From: Diploptera punctata
Lineage: Eukaryota > Arthropoda > Insecta > Blattodea > Blaberidae
DNA length: 64,000 nucleotides
Assembly: GCA_030220185.1 (NCBI GenBank)
Contig: JASPKZ010004559.1
Coordinates: 372,001 to 436,000, forward strand
Direction: 5' to 3'
Below, piece by piece: positions 53,414-63,492 of this stretch. Each line of letters begins with the position of its first letter. Within the stretch, counting starts at the first letter, position 1. The notes beneath the pieces were generated by a model that was not told the origin of the DNA, searched no databases, and saw only the letters and a program-made list of their open reading frames with translations. The translations under genes and the position numbers were made by a program.

Positions 53414-54954
53414 CACTGCTCAAAACAAATAGAGGAACACTTGTAATAAATTGAATAAGTAATTGTTTCTTAAAGCTGTGATGCTGAAAGTTGGACAATA
53501 TGTAAATTGAATTATTAATTTTATCATTGGATACAAGTTTTAAAGATACATGGCTAAATACAGAGAAATTACCTCAAATAACAAATATAGAGAATGTTTT
53601 TATTTTGGAAGGCACTGGCCACTTCTAATTGGTAAGCTTCCTGATGTTGCTATAGTGACGAATGTTTGATTATTGCCTTGTTTATTGAAGTCTCTGACAA
53701 AATGAGGCATTTAAATGAGTTTGAAGTGTATCATGCTCTACATCTTTTACGACAAGGTCAATCTCTGCGACAAGTGGCTAGAGAGCTTGGGGTTTCTCCT
53801 TCCGTGGTGTCCAGGTTACGCAATAGGCACAAAGAGACAGGTCAGTATTGTAGAAGACGTGGCCAGGGCCGTAAATTTAAAACAAGCCCCCAGGATGACA
53901 GATACGTTGTTCTTTCTGCTCTTCGACAGCGTACAAAAACTGCAAAAGACCTGCAGAATGACCTTCATATGGATTCCGGAATCCGGGTTTCAGACCAAAC
54001 CATAAGGAACAGATTAAGGAAAGAGAATATTCGTCCAAAAAGGCCGTTAAAAAACCACGCTTAACAAATGGGCATAAGGCAGCAAGACGTACGTATGCTG
54101 AAAACCATGGTGATTGGAACCTGAACCAGTGGGAGTCTGTGCTCTTCTCGGACGAATCCAGGTATCGTCTTACACGTTGTGATGGTCGATTGAGGGTGTG
54201 GGGACGGCCAGGAGAAAGATTTTCTGCAGAGTCTGTACAGGAAATTGATAGATTCGGAGGAGGTTCCATAATGGTGTAGGCCGGAGTTATGTACAACAAT
54301 CGTACGGACCTTGTACTTGTTCCCCAGCGACTGAATGCTGTCCGGTATATCGAGCACGTTTTGGAAGAGCATGTAGTACCTACTACCATTGGAGTAGGCC
54401 CTGGATTTCTGTTTATGCAGGATAATGCCAGGGCACATTCTACGGCTGTCACCAGGGATTTCCTGAGGAGGAATGAAATTGAGGTAATGAAGTGGCCAGC
54501 GGTCAGCCCAGACCTCAACCCTATTGAACACTTGTGGGATCTTCTAGACAGGAAGGTCAGGAACCGACATCAAGCTCCACAAACTCTGCAGCAACTCGGA
54601 GATGCTCTGAAGGAGGAATTGGAGAATGTCCCGCAAGAGAATATCCAGAATCTTATTGGGAGCATGCCACGAAGGTGCCAAAGTGTCATCGAATGTCGTG
54701 GAGGCCATACACGATACTAACTCTATATAACGAGTGTTTAACTTTGAAAAATAAGCACAAGATTCAATTGCTTACATAGCGGAATTATTAGAAAAGTTAA
54801 TTGTCAGCGTTATTCATTTGTTTTTACTGATATGAGCAATAAATAAATAAATAACCACAAATAATGTACTTTATTAATTTCGTGTTTGTACCTTTATCCA
54901 ATGAAAAAAATATTTGCATATTTCATAGTGTTCCTCTAATTGTTTTGAGCAGTG
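53414..54954 (+). mobile_element. Tc1-type transposon, full length, two visible lesions
   Basis: TIRs of 28 bp begin 'cactgctcaaaacaaataga' (53414-53441) and are mirrored at 54927-54954 with one mismatch. TA flanks on both sides (53412-53413, 54955-54956). The 1541-bp length and single transposase gene fit Tc1. It inserted next to a (TA)n(TG)n tract. Confidence 0.95.
53702..54720 (+). pseudogene. Tc1-family DD34E transposase, near-intact
   Basis: ATG at 53702 gives about 339 residues, the usual Tc1 length. Residues 1-110 hold two helix-turn-helix domains (LRQVARELGVSPSVVSRLRN, and VSDQTIRNRLRKENI) and a basic linker GRKFKTSP. The catalytic core shows VLFSDESRYRL, LFMQDNARAH and NPIEHLWDLLD; exactly 34 residues separate the second Asp from the Glu (DD34E). 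There are two lesions: loss of one base in the A run near 54050, and TAG at 54277-54279 where the family has Trp (SIMVWAG). Otherwise it is open to the stop at 54718-54720, so it is a recently inactivated gene. Confidence 0.92.
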
Positions 54955-54956
54955 TA

Positions 54957-55435
54957 TATAGGAGAGATATTCGACAAAACAAGAAAAAAATCTGTAACTA
55001 TAGTTGCTAAACTTAATATCTTCCGAGTTAAGGTATTATTTCGTAAGTGTAGCATATCTTCTGCCCGAGCACTTTGGAAAGAGGAAATTTTGTACGTGAC
55101 GTTTGTTACTATCACGGAGCATATATTGGTTTTATTTGTATCAAGTCACATGTTAACACAAGAGAAATCAACTTATTACACTGTGAGGACATATTACAGT
55201 ATTGCTTATCGATCTGGTACAAGCTGAATCCAAACTCTACCGACAAACTTTCACAAGTTTTTCAACGATGTTTTTCCGAGCGTTGTGATATAAAGAACCG
55301 TTGGTCTGAGATGCTCATTACTGAGTAATTTCATTATTTTCGTTTTGTAGAACTCAGTCACCTTTGTATTTGTTTACATGGAATGATTGTTTCAAAATTA
55401 CACTGTTATATTGCTTAAAGTAATAGTTCGCATAG
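54957..55435. other. No gene assigned
   Basis: An 84-codon frame at 55074-55328 (NFVRDVCYYHGAYIGF...) has reasonable composition but no family I recognise and no clear splice context. Confidence 0.3.
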
Positions 55436-55439
55436 TTCA

Positions 55440-56137
55440 GCGTCATGATCTCGACAAACTTTACAGCGACCGCGACGCCTAATTGGACTGTCCTACATCC
55501 CAGGAGATTGATGCACATCCTCAGCGGCTGCTATTATCTGTCCAACGGATCTGTGCTCCCGTAAGATATGCGAACTAAAGCCTACTTCCTTTTCTGCCTC
55601 GGAAAATAATTTCCCTCCCTGCATATATCTCTCTCTGTCTATTTTTTATCTCTCTCTCTTGCACTTGCACTCCAGTGTTGTCAACTCAACCCCAACTTTG
55701 CATTTTTCAATATTCAAGAGCCATGACACTGAGGGAAGTTTGGCAACATCCCTACTCGATAAGTTAAATGTGGCTGCTGTTTGACGTAGTGGCAGGGGAG
55801 TGCAGTGAAATGGTGTGAGTATAGACGTGTACTTTTCTAAGAACGATATCAGCGCTGTAGGGGCACAGATCCGTTGGTCCGAGTATACATTCCTACCAAC
55901 CGCGTCCATACGTGATTCAACAAGAGTCACGTATACCAAACTCTTCACGTGATTCCAAAAGAAAAAAAAATCCATGGGTGTCAGATCTAATGACCAAGCT
56001 GACCATGGAACAGGACTATAATGACGAATCCATATTTGCCCGAACTGTTCGTCAAGGTATTCCCTAACATTCACTGCAAAATGTGTTGGTGCCCCATTAT
56101 GTTGAAACAACATACGCCTGTGAGTTATCAGCGGCAA
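55440..56137 (-). pseudogene. mariner-like transposase C-terminal relic, split by element D
   Basis: On the minus strand MLFQHNGAPTHFAVNVREYL (second catalytic Asp changed to Asn), SAWSLDLTPMDFFFFW (third Asp region) and HVKSLVYVTLVESRMDAV precede the insertion. After it, IIAAAEDVHQSPGM and, degraded, RRRGRCKVC...HDAELCE continue. The order matches the DUF4817-type transposases. It is inactive: the catalytic residue is lost, and an insertion interrupts it. Confidence 0.75.
55538..55882. mobile_element. ITR element (family D), copy 2, 345 bp
   Basis: Ends 'ccaacggatctgtgctccc' and 'gggcacagatccgttgg' are inverted. The interior 'atgacactgagggaagtttg' and 'ttttctgcctcggaaaataa' appears inverted in the copy at 45913. 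It lies inside the transposase relic. Confidence 0.82.
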
Positions 56138-56289
56138 AGAGAGTTTTGCACAACAAGAAAATAATGAAATTGTTCAGTAATGAACCACCTGAGATCATGA
56201 GTTCCTTACATCAAAACACTCGGAAAATATTCCCTGAATTACTTGTGAAAATGTATTGCTAGAGTTTGGATTTATCCTGTAGTGTGGTG

Positions 56290-56425
56290 TTCAACGTCTG
56301 CCATGCATTCCGGGATGAACCAGGAGCGTTCCAAAGAATGCGCGATTCTGTTAGGCGTAGAGTGAAAGGTTGCATTGTAATGAATGGCGGTCGTATCGAG
56401 CACGTGTGGAAATTAAATCAAAGAC
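56290..56425 (+). pseudogene. Transposase C-terminal fragment, plus strand
   Basis: HAFRDEPGAFQRMRDSVRRR, then VKGCIVMNGGRIEHVW. This resembles the last helix and GGHIEHL-type end of mariner-like transposases. It faces the opposite way from the relic just upstream, so it belongs to another copy. Confidence 0.5.
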
Positions 56426-57036
56426 AAAAGTGATAATTGATAGTGGTGGTACATATAAACTCAGAAGAGGTTAAGGTTCGGGCCAAAGTTTATATGATTT
56501 TGTTTGTTGATTATTTTGTTGTATAACATCTCCTCTGTAAACATTGGAACTTTTTTTGAACACATTCTATATCAAAAACCCATTGTTTTATCGGGCCTAT
56601 GGACTAATGATTACCATGCTAAAATATATAAGTATGCCGGAGTAGATTTTTCAGGACATGGTATTGTTGGGAAGAGAAATAAAGCCGTGGGTCCCCTGCC
56701 GTAGATTTACGTCATGTAAACGAACTCAAACCTGAAATAAGAGACCTAGGAGCGAAATTATTTGGTCCTCTATCACTCAGATTTGAATTGCGACGTTATG
56801 AAATAAGAAGTTAAAAGCGTCAATAATAAAATACATCGTGTTCATTTAGTAATAGTAAAATAGTTCGTTAGTGGATTACAGAGTTTTTAAATGTGAACTC
56901 CAAAGACTGAAGTTTCACTTATGAATAAAACAGAATAATTCTACTGACCAATGACACCAACCACGAAAGAGAACGTTATTTCTTCAGAGATATGCCACGA
57001 ATTGATTGTATTATTTTATTAAGATTTCATATTATT

Positions 57037-57087
57037 GTCCACCGCTATGGACTAATAATAACGTCATTGACCCAGAGGGCCCAGGTT
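57037..57087 (+). mobile_element. SINE S2 head fragment
   Basis: 'tgtccaccgctatggact' and 'gagggcccaggtt' correspond to the S2 5' end and B-box start. Confidence 0.55.
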
Positions 57088-57109
57088 ATATTATTATTGC
57101 ATACACATC

Positions 57110-57582
57110 GGAAATAGATATAAATAAGTTTAATTATATAACAGGAACAATAAAAAAAACTTTGAAAAATAAAGCCAGGAAAGACTCTACAATGAAATTA
57201 TACAAGACAATGGCAGTGGCTATTATTACTTATGGATCAGAAACATGGACATTGACAACACAACAATCTGCCAGAATACAAGCTGCTGAAATGAAATTCC
57301 TCAGACCAATAGCAGGATATCAAAGAACAGGCAAAAAGCACAACACAAAAATAAGACAGCAACTAAAAGTAGAGGAATTAAACACAACAATAGTGAAATA
57401 CAGAACAAACTGGAAAGAACACATGGCAAGGAAGACTGATAATAGAATACCAAAAGCAGCATACAGCTATTCACCACGAGGAAGAAGAAGTTGGGAAGAC
57501 CAAAGAAAAGATGGAAACAGCAGCAATTTGGAGCCGGAACTGGCTAGTAAATAAGCCTAAACCGCGATGAAGAAGAAGAAGA
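57110..57582 (+). pseudogene. LINE-B-type ORF2 tail with (GAA)n tail
   Basis: A single frame reads INKFNYITGTIKKTLKNK, LYKTMAVAIITYGSETWTLT, AAEMKFLRPIAGYQRTG, QLKVEELNTTIVKYRTNWKE, HMARKTDNRIPKAAYSYSP and GRRSWEDQRK, ending at 57554. The (GAA)n tail follows at about 57567-57582. It is 5'-truncated after the RT core, but the remaining frame is open. Confidence 0.82.
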
Positions 57583-57739
57583 TTATTATTTCATTATTTT
57601 TTCTACATTGCTCAGTATGAATGTATGAGTGAATAGTGTGTCTTATCTTAAAATATTCGTGCTGTCTCGAAAGCACATCTTTCTGTGGTAAGAAAGTACG
57701 TGTAAGAAAAAAGTAATTAGTATGCATGTGGTCAAAAAA

Positions 57740-57774
<35 letters not shown>

Positions 57775-57840
57775 AATGTTATAACTATATTTTTGAAATT
57801 TGGCAATGAAGGTAAATATGATATGAAAAGAAAAATGAAT

Positions 57841-57914
57841 GCTTGAGTCGGGATTTGAACCAGAGTCTCTAAACTCTGTACGTTTAGCGCTCAAACGACC
57901 TGAGCTACCCAAGT
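57841..57914 (-). tRNA. tRNA-like module
   Basis: 'acttgggtagctcaggtcgt' starts it and 'gactcaagc' ends it. The T arm has a mismatch ('ctctggttcaaatcccgac'). Loop GTACAGA as in the plus partner. Probably repeat-derived. Confidence 0.5.
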
Positions 57915-57965
57915 ATTCCAACACAAACATACATATATAAGAAGAATGTATATTTGTGTTGGAAT

Positions 57966-58039
57966 ACTTGGGTAGCTCAGGACATTAGAGCGCTAAACGT
58001 ACAGAGTTTAGAGACTCGGGTTCAAATCCCGACTCAAGC
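57966..58039 (+). tRNA. tRNA-like module, full cloverleaf
   Basis: Acceptor CTTGGG/CTCAAG (6 bp with one wobble), D arm GCTC/GAGC, anticodon stem TAAAC/GTTTA with 7-base loop GTACAGA (T at 33), T arm TCGGG-TTCAAAT-CCCGA. By position the anticodon is ACA, not normally used in eukaryotic tRNAs. A T-rich terminator 'catttttctttt' follows. It folds well but the anticodon argues for a repeat. Confidence 0.5.
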
Positions 58040-58582
58040 ATTCATTTTTCTTTTCATATATATATATATATATATATGATCCAGAATTATAAATATTATC
58101 CTAGTCAAGACTTATCGCTGTAAGACACGGGTGACGTGGGGCGCATAAATGTACCTATAGAGGGAGAGGGAGATGAAAAGAAAGAAAATATTTAATATTA
58201 CTTAATTTGTTGTAAAGTGAGGAAGAGTCGAAATATCGATTGATTTCTGATAATTATAGAATGAATTACGAAGGAGAAAGAAAAACATAAGGAAACAACG
58301 TCATATCCCTACAACAACGTGGTTCGAGTTAACAAAAATATTTGCATAAAAATATAATGTGATAAAGGTAACGACTTTCTAACTGAATACACAACACACG
58401 TAACTTAATTTCCAGTACTTCCCTATCGCTTTAGAAATATAAATTAGGCCCTATTATGAAAAGTAACAGCGCTAACAGTAGCATGCACCTATAACAACTT
58501 TTATTAAGAGACTGGAAACTACTAAATAAAACTTTAGTACTCGTCTTGAACGGTAACTTTAATATATATATATATATATATA

Positions 58583-58832
58583 GCGTCACTGCTATAAAGT
58601 AAAATAAATATTCTCTTTAATTTGCTTACTTGATATAGTCAGCTACTAGATGGCAGTGAAGACACTGTTCTCGCGACATCTAGTAATAATGGAGAGTATA
58701 ATACATATATAAGAAAAATAAGTGTTTGAATTGGATTCGCCTGGTAGTGTAATGGATATCACGCTGAGGTACAGACTCAGAGATCCGGGTTCGAATCCCG
58801 TCCAGGCATTTATTTTTCTTATCATACCATAT
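58583..58832 (+). repeat. 250-bp direct repeat, unit 1, with tRNA-like module
   Basis: 'gcgtcactgctataaagtaa' to 'ttcttatcataccat'. By eye it is identical to the unit at 58881-59130 with a constant offset of 298 bp. It is preceded by (TA)n at 58562-58581. Confidence 0.93.
58739..58807 (+). tRNA. tRNA-like sequence, unit 1
   Basis: Acceptor GCCTGG/CCAGGC (6 bp), D arm GTG/CAC with GG in the loop, anticodon stem CTGAG/CTCAG around GTACAGA, T arm CGGG-TTCGAAT-CCCG, TTTTT terminator just downstream. The anticodon would be ACA. Flanking 'aagaaaaataag' and 'ttatttttctt' are inverted, so the gene sits in a hairpin. Pseudogene or SINE-like head most likely. Confidence 0.5.
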
Positions 58833-58880
58833 TAAGCTTGCATTGCTCAATGTTAAAGATTTAATTATAACATCGATAAA

Positions 58881-59126
58881 GCGTCACTGCTATAAAGTAA
58901 AATAAATATTCTCTTTAATTTGCTTACTTGATATAGTCAGCTACTAGATGGCAGTGAAGACACTGTTCTCGCGACATCTAGTAATAATGGAGAGTATAAT
59001 ACATATATAAGAAAAATAAGTGTTTGAATTGGATTCGCCTGGTAGTGTAATGGATATCACGCTGAGGTACAGACTCAGAGATCCGGGTTCGAATCCCGTC
59101 CAGGCATTTATTTTTCTTATCATACC

Positions 59127-59130
<4 letters not shown>
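58881..59130 (+). repeat. 250-bp direct repeat, unit 2, with tRNA-like module
   Basis: Same as unit 1; it runs into a (TA)n(TG)n tract at 59129-59200. The two units are separated by 48 bp of unrelated sequence. Confidence 0.93.
59037..59105 (+). tRNA. tRNA-like sequence, unit 2
   Basis: Identical by eye to the module at 58739-58807; loop GTACAGA and TTTTT terminator retained. Confidence 0.5.
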
Positions 59131-59160
<30 letters not shown>

Positions 59161-59206
59161 ATGTGTGTGTGTGTGTGTGTGAGTGTATGTGTGTGTGTGT
59201 TGGAAT

Positions 59207-59280
59207 ACTTGGGTAGCTTAGGTCGTTAGAGCGCTAAACGTACAGAGTTTAGAGACTCGGGTTCAAATCCCGACTCAAGC
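59207..59280 (+). tRNA. tRNA-like module, third in the cluster
   Basis: 'acttgggtagcttaggtcgt' to 'gactcaagc', nearly the same as the module at 57966, followed by 'cattcattttttcat' and (TA)n. D arm has C-to-T change (GCTT/GAGC). Preceded by (TG)n. Confidence 0.5.
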
Positions 59281-59288
59281 ATTCATTT

Positions 59289-59328
<40 letters not shown>

Positions 59329-59734
59329 CAAGAGCTCAATGTAAATACATGCCAGTAACTAGATCCGACAATAACTAGTTCCGAGCTACCAAAAAACATA
59401 AATGTAAACAGCAAAGTTTCGTTTTGTTTATATTGTTATGAAGTTTTAATGTATTTGACTGTAAAACCAATTACATCTTCACTGTAGCAACTACTTGATA
59501 AGACCCTCGTTCACTACAAACTCACGTCTGCTATTCGTCTGAGAGAATCTATTGTATTACTTGAAAAAAAAACTTATTCTTTACTGATGTGCTGAAGACT
59601 CGAAGATGCGCTCTCTTAACGGACTACACTACACCGCTTAGTATCTCGAGACAACACTTGATCTTCTGACAAAAGTCCAACATAAAAACACCCCTCTCCT
59701 CAGTGAACATTTCTTTTAGCTACATGAGAAGCAT
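59281..59734. other. (TA)n, then no feature recognised
   Basis: (TA)n at about 59294-59321. The remainder shows no known element or coding similarity. Confidence 0.4.
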
Positions 59735-59736
59735 TA

Positions 59737-60454
59737 CCCTGTCCGCTCTTAAAGTGATTCTCGTCAAAACAAAACCTTGTAACCTTCTCGCTTTTCATTG
59801 GTTATGGACACCGACGTACGTTGTAGAAGCAATATCCTTTCGCCGTTCGCGCCACAATTACTGTCACTTTTGACAGGGAGATGACGACACAGCAACAGTA
59901 GACTCGATACTTTCAGCAATTTTGTTTCATGAGAATCGACTGAAGCATGACTCAAATGCATCACCCATATAAAATAAATTCTTATTCTTCTTCTTCACCT
60001 CATGGGCTAGGCAAAAATTGCCTGTTCCGCCTCACAGTTGTTCTGTCCATCTTTTGACTGGCCTTCCTACATTCCTTGAACCTCTCGGCTTGTAGTTAAA
60101 TGTTGCTCTTGGTAATCTTGTTACATTTATTCTTTCCACATGTGTAAACCATTTCTCTCTATATTCTCTGATTTTCTCATTCAATGGATATATATTTAAC
60201 TCTGAAATAAATTATTTAAAGTTGTAATTATTGATTAGGTATATTTTAGAATATTTATTATGTTTTGAATATTATTATTTTCATTCACGAAGAATAACAA
60301 GTATATTCAGAGGACATATTTTTAATTTAATAAAAGGAACTACTTTTCCGTGTACTTATTGCTTCTACAACGTACGTCGGTGTCCATAACCAATGAAAAG
60401 CAAGCAGGTCACACGGTTTTGTTTTGACGAGGATCACTTTAAAACCGGACAGGG
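59737..60454. mobile_element. ITR element with 97-bp inverted ends, split by LINE-B
   Basis: 'ccctgtccgctcttaaagtg' at the left mirrors 'cactttaaaaccggacaggg' at the right. The inverted match runs inward to 'gtacgttgtagaagcaata' / 'tattgcttctacaacgtac'. TA flanks both ends (59735-59736, 60455-60456). About 490 bp remain without the LINE. No coding sequence. Confidence 0.88.
59981..60204 (-). mobile_element. LINE-B 3' end inside the ITR element
   Basis: 'aaataaatt' at 59972-59980 and 60205-60213 is a 9-bp target duplication. The complement ends in (GAA)n after 'ggcaatttttgcctagccca' and encodes the YNYKPRG-type tail ('ttgaacctctcggcttgtag'). The copy is only about 220 bp. Confidence 0.88.
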
Positions 60455-60456
60455 TA

Positions 60457-61500
60457 TAGTCACCCTGCGTTTCAAACTGCAGCAACGTTCAGTGCACATA
60501 ACTCGGCCGATACTGAGACTCAAATTGAGTCGTGACACAGCGATTATCCATCTATGATCTACAAAGTCAGTATTATCAAAAGTGTTTCATTCTGTTATCC
60601 CATATGACTTGAATAGTGCGTGTTCTATTTGCGGAAATATTATCAATACTGTAGATAGCGATGAACACAATCTCTGCTGCCTCGCTTACTGCGTCCATCC
60701 TACTCTTCACTTTATGCATATTGAATTTGTGATTTTTGCAATGTCTGAATAAATGGTTAAGACAGGACAAGGAGTAGGCCAAGATACTGACATTTCCCAA
60801 CCAATCCACAGCATAATAGAATATATCCTTCTATAGAGGTATGCAGTGCTATACAGACAAGTAAATACATTCATATTCCTCATTTGTTTATTTTATTTTA
60901 TTTATTTGGAAAAACTGCACTTAAACTTATGTGATATATTTACAAAGTCCAATAGAACAATAGTGCACCAGAGTTTATAGAGCCAGCGATAACCCACCAT
61001 CGAACCACATATCGATTATCATCCTTGCCACATATAAATTATTATCGATATCGTACTAAAGTTCATCCAGCTTATGCTAGATGGCAGCACGTCGCTATGA
61101 AATTTAAATGAGAAATCTTTGCAATAAATCCCCAAATCTATGTTAAAGAAATATATTAATACTATTAAAATTACTAGACGTTTATTAAAAGTGGGTGTAC
61201 ACTTACTTATCATTTCCTAACGCCGTTCCAACCAGCGATAACCCAAACCAGGGATTAAAAAAATCATAGACTAAGTAATATACACTGTGGATAAAATAGC
61301 AGTTAGCATCACAATATTGTCTAACAGTGTCATAATATTGTGATTTGCGTATTTAATTAAAAACTTAAAAATTGTCTAATAATTTTATAAAATTGTTTGA
61401 AACATTTAAAAATATTTTTAAAAATGTTGGTAAATACAGAAGAAGAGTTATAGTTTACAATAATAAACTAAAAAATCAAGGGTAAGTAGAAGTGCAGTTC
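60457..61500. other. No feature recognised
   Basis: AT-rich sequence. A 77-codon minus-strand frame at 60576-60809 has no recognised family. Confidence 0.4.
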
Positions 61501-61504
61501 AGGC

Positions 61505-61562
61505 ATTTAGTTTATTTGATGGAGTTAAAATCGTAAGGTCCTCTCTTCCACTTCACCAGGGT
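61505..61562 (-). mobile_element. Jockey/CR1-like LINE 3' end fragment
   Basis: 'tttagtttatttgatggagt' and 'cctctcttccacttcaccag' match the 3' end of the LINE at 1975. Confidence 0.6.
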
Positions 61563-61900
61563 TAAATTATACATACAACACCCTAAGAATTATGATAAAT
61601 GAAACATAATAGATAATTATGTTTATTATTGAAGAGCCTACATCAGATGATTTGCTGAAACAAAGTATGAACCACGACTGTAGTTTCATATGTTTTTTAT
61701 TATTTCTATAGGACATGTAAGAAACCTGAAAATCGATGTATGTTAATTGCAAAGCAACATCTGAACTCCGATCATGGTTTTATTCCTACTAAAAACGTCT
61801 GGCTACAATCACTACAATCTTCTAAATCATACCAAAAATACTGACACTGCAAAAGAATTAAGTACGGTTCTCATTGTTCATTATCTATAGCAATGTAGAC

Positions 61901-62012
61901 TTAGGGCCAGTTTCACCAAGAGAGGTAACTGTATTACGCCAGTTTAAGCTATGCATTATACATGGGGAAAACTGGCGTAATATAGTTACCTCTCTTGGTG
62001 AAACTGGCCCTA
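61901..62012. mobile_element. Short palindromic ITR element
   Basis: Arms of about 45 bp: 'ttagggccagtttcaccaag' against 'cttggtgaaactggccctaa', and 'gtattacgccagttt' against 'aaactggcgtaatat', around a 22-bp loop. It is 112 bp; the short reading frame across it is an artefact. Confidence 0.92.
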
Positions 62013-62412
62013 AATTGGCTTCAACATGTGAAAATAATGGAACGTACCAGAATACCCTAACAGATGCATCACTATATACTCCAGAGGAAACAACTTACTG
62101 GAATACCTCACAGAGATGGTTCGAGACCGTAACAGGCCACTTTGACTACTACTTGACAGAATGATGATAATACAAATTTCAGTAATAGCAAATGCTCACA
62201 TTCCGAAAGATTGGAATTTTAGAATCCCTGCAATAAGGCTTCTTTTACTATTGTGTTACGCTATTTCCTGTCTAAATATTGAAATATTTTAGAAAACATA
62301 CGATCGACAAACATAATTTTAAATATCACTGGATTTTTCGAATATAGTGATTCCTCTAAATTATTTTCGTTAAATTTTCGATACATGAAAATTAATTTAA
62401 TGTTTTACTAAG

Positions 62413-62668
62413 ATATCGTCGTGGTGACTGCAATAGGTCGTATCACACCAAAAATCAGAATTGTGTTTTATTGCATCATCGTAACCAGCTTTCACCTTTG
62501 CACAAGCTGCAAATGGTCCTATGTCATCCAGGAGTAATATATAATATTATAATATAATTCTAATAATCACCTTAACTATATTATTAATATTTGTAAAGAT
62601 ATTTTTTTTAGCATAATGAAAAGTTTAAAAAATGGCATACAATCTTTTGCAGTCATCACGACGATATA
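62413..62668. mobile_element. Short ITR element, about 256 bp
   Basis: 'atatcgtcgtggtgactgca' at the left is mirrored by 'tgcagtcatcacgacgatat' at the right with one mismatch. AT-rich interior, no coding sequence. Confidence 0.85.
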
Positions 62669-62674
62669 GAACTT

Positions 62675-63490
62675 AATACGATGTTATGTTTTTGAGGACA
62701 TTTTTCTCATATCTCAATGTATCGGCATTGTATGATAGATCGACAGCAGAAATGTTTCTGGTATTTACATTTTTCGATATACTTTTCTGTTTAATTTTTA
62801 TTTTCTTAGTCTAGGTTTATAATGGATGTCAGAAATGCATGAATTCCAAAATATTTAAAACAATTACGGAGTAATGCCGGTACAAAGATCAAGAAATGAA
62901 ATAGGGTTGCTCTTCAGTTTTCATGCATTTGGGTTTATTTTCTTATAAATTATTCCAGAATAATAATATTGGTAGCATTAAAAATATACTGTGACCTGAA
63001 ATTCAATCCGTGCAAACTTGTTTTGTCTGTTAAATTGTTTAAATGTTAAATAAAACAAGGAGGAATTTTCCATTGTAGCCAAAGACTAGACGACGCCAAA
63101 AAAAGAAACAAAAAAGAGAAAGAGATTGTGCGTGAGAAGGAAAGGAGAGGTAGAAGGGAAGAGGGAGAGGGAAACAAGCAGGCTGTATTCTCTAGAAGTC
63201 GTGAATTCTTATTTTACAAGAGTTTGTTCATTAGAGTACTCTGAACTTTTCACTCACGTACTGTTCAAAGGAAACAGTTCTAGACTTGAATTAGTCAACT
63301 TCTCGGTGCATTTGTCTTGCTCAGTGCCTTGGAAGGTCACAGTAAAATCTCAATCTCCTATCTGAACTATGTATAAGAAGCATTAAGTTTCAATACTTGA
63401 AATAATAAATGTTTTATTTCATGTATCAATGCATTGTACCAACAAATAGACTAACCTAATAATAATAAAAAAGTGTAATAACTGAAATAA
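62675..63490. other. No gene recognised; purine-rich patch
   Basis: A GA-rich patch lies at 63095-63180. Nothing else recognised. Confidence 0.4.
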
Positions 63491-63492
63491 GA

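Larger units (their letters stand above)
57742..58078. repeat. Divergent pair of complete tRNA-like modules between (TA)n tracts
   Basis: (TA)n at 57742-57770, 'gttataactatatttttgaa', then a minus tRNA-like module (57841-57914), a 50-bp spacer containing mirrored 'ttggaatacttgggt', a plus module (57966-58039), 'cattcatttttcttttc' and (TA)n. The whole unit is close to a palindrome. Confidence 0.85.

Noticed and set aside
53877..54531. Long minus-strand frames (213 and 156 codons)
   Set aside because: They lie antisense to the Tc1 transposase, which has DD34E motifs on the plus strand; no family similarity on the minus strand.
55074..55328. 84-codon frame with plausible composition
   Set aside because: No family recognised and no clear splice sites; left unassigned.
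57966..59280. Calling the tRNA-like modules functional tRNA genes
   Set aside because: The positional anticodon ACA is not normally used in eukaryotes, and the modules are embedded in repeated, microsatellite-linked units.
60576..60809. Minus-strand 77-codon frame containing SRMDAV, as in the transposase relic at 55.9 kb
   Set aside because: The shared six residues are isolated; the surrounding sequence does not resemble a transposase.
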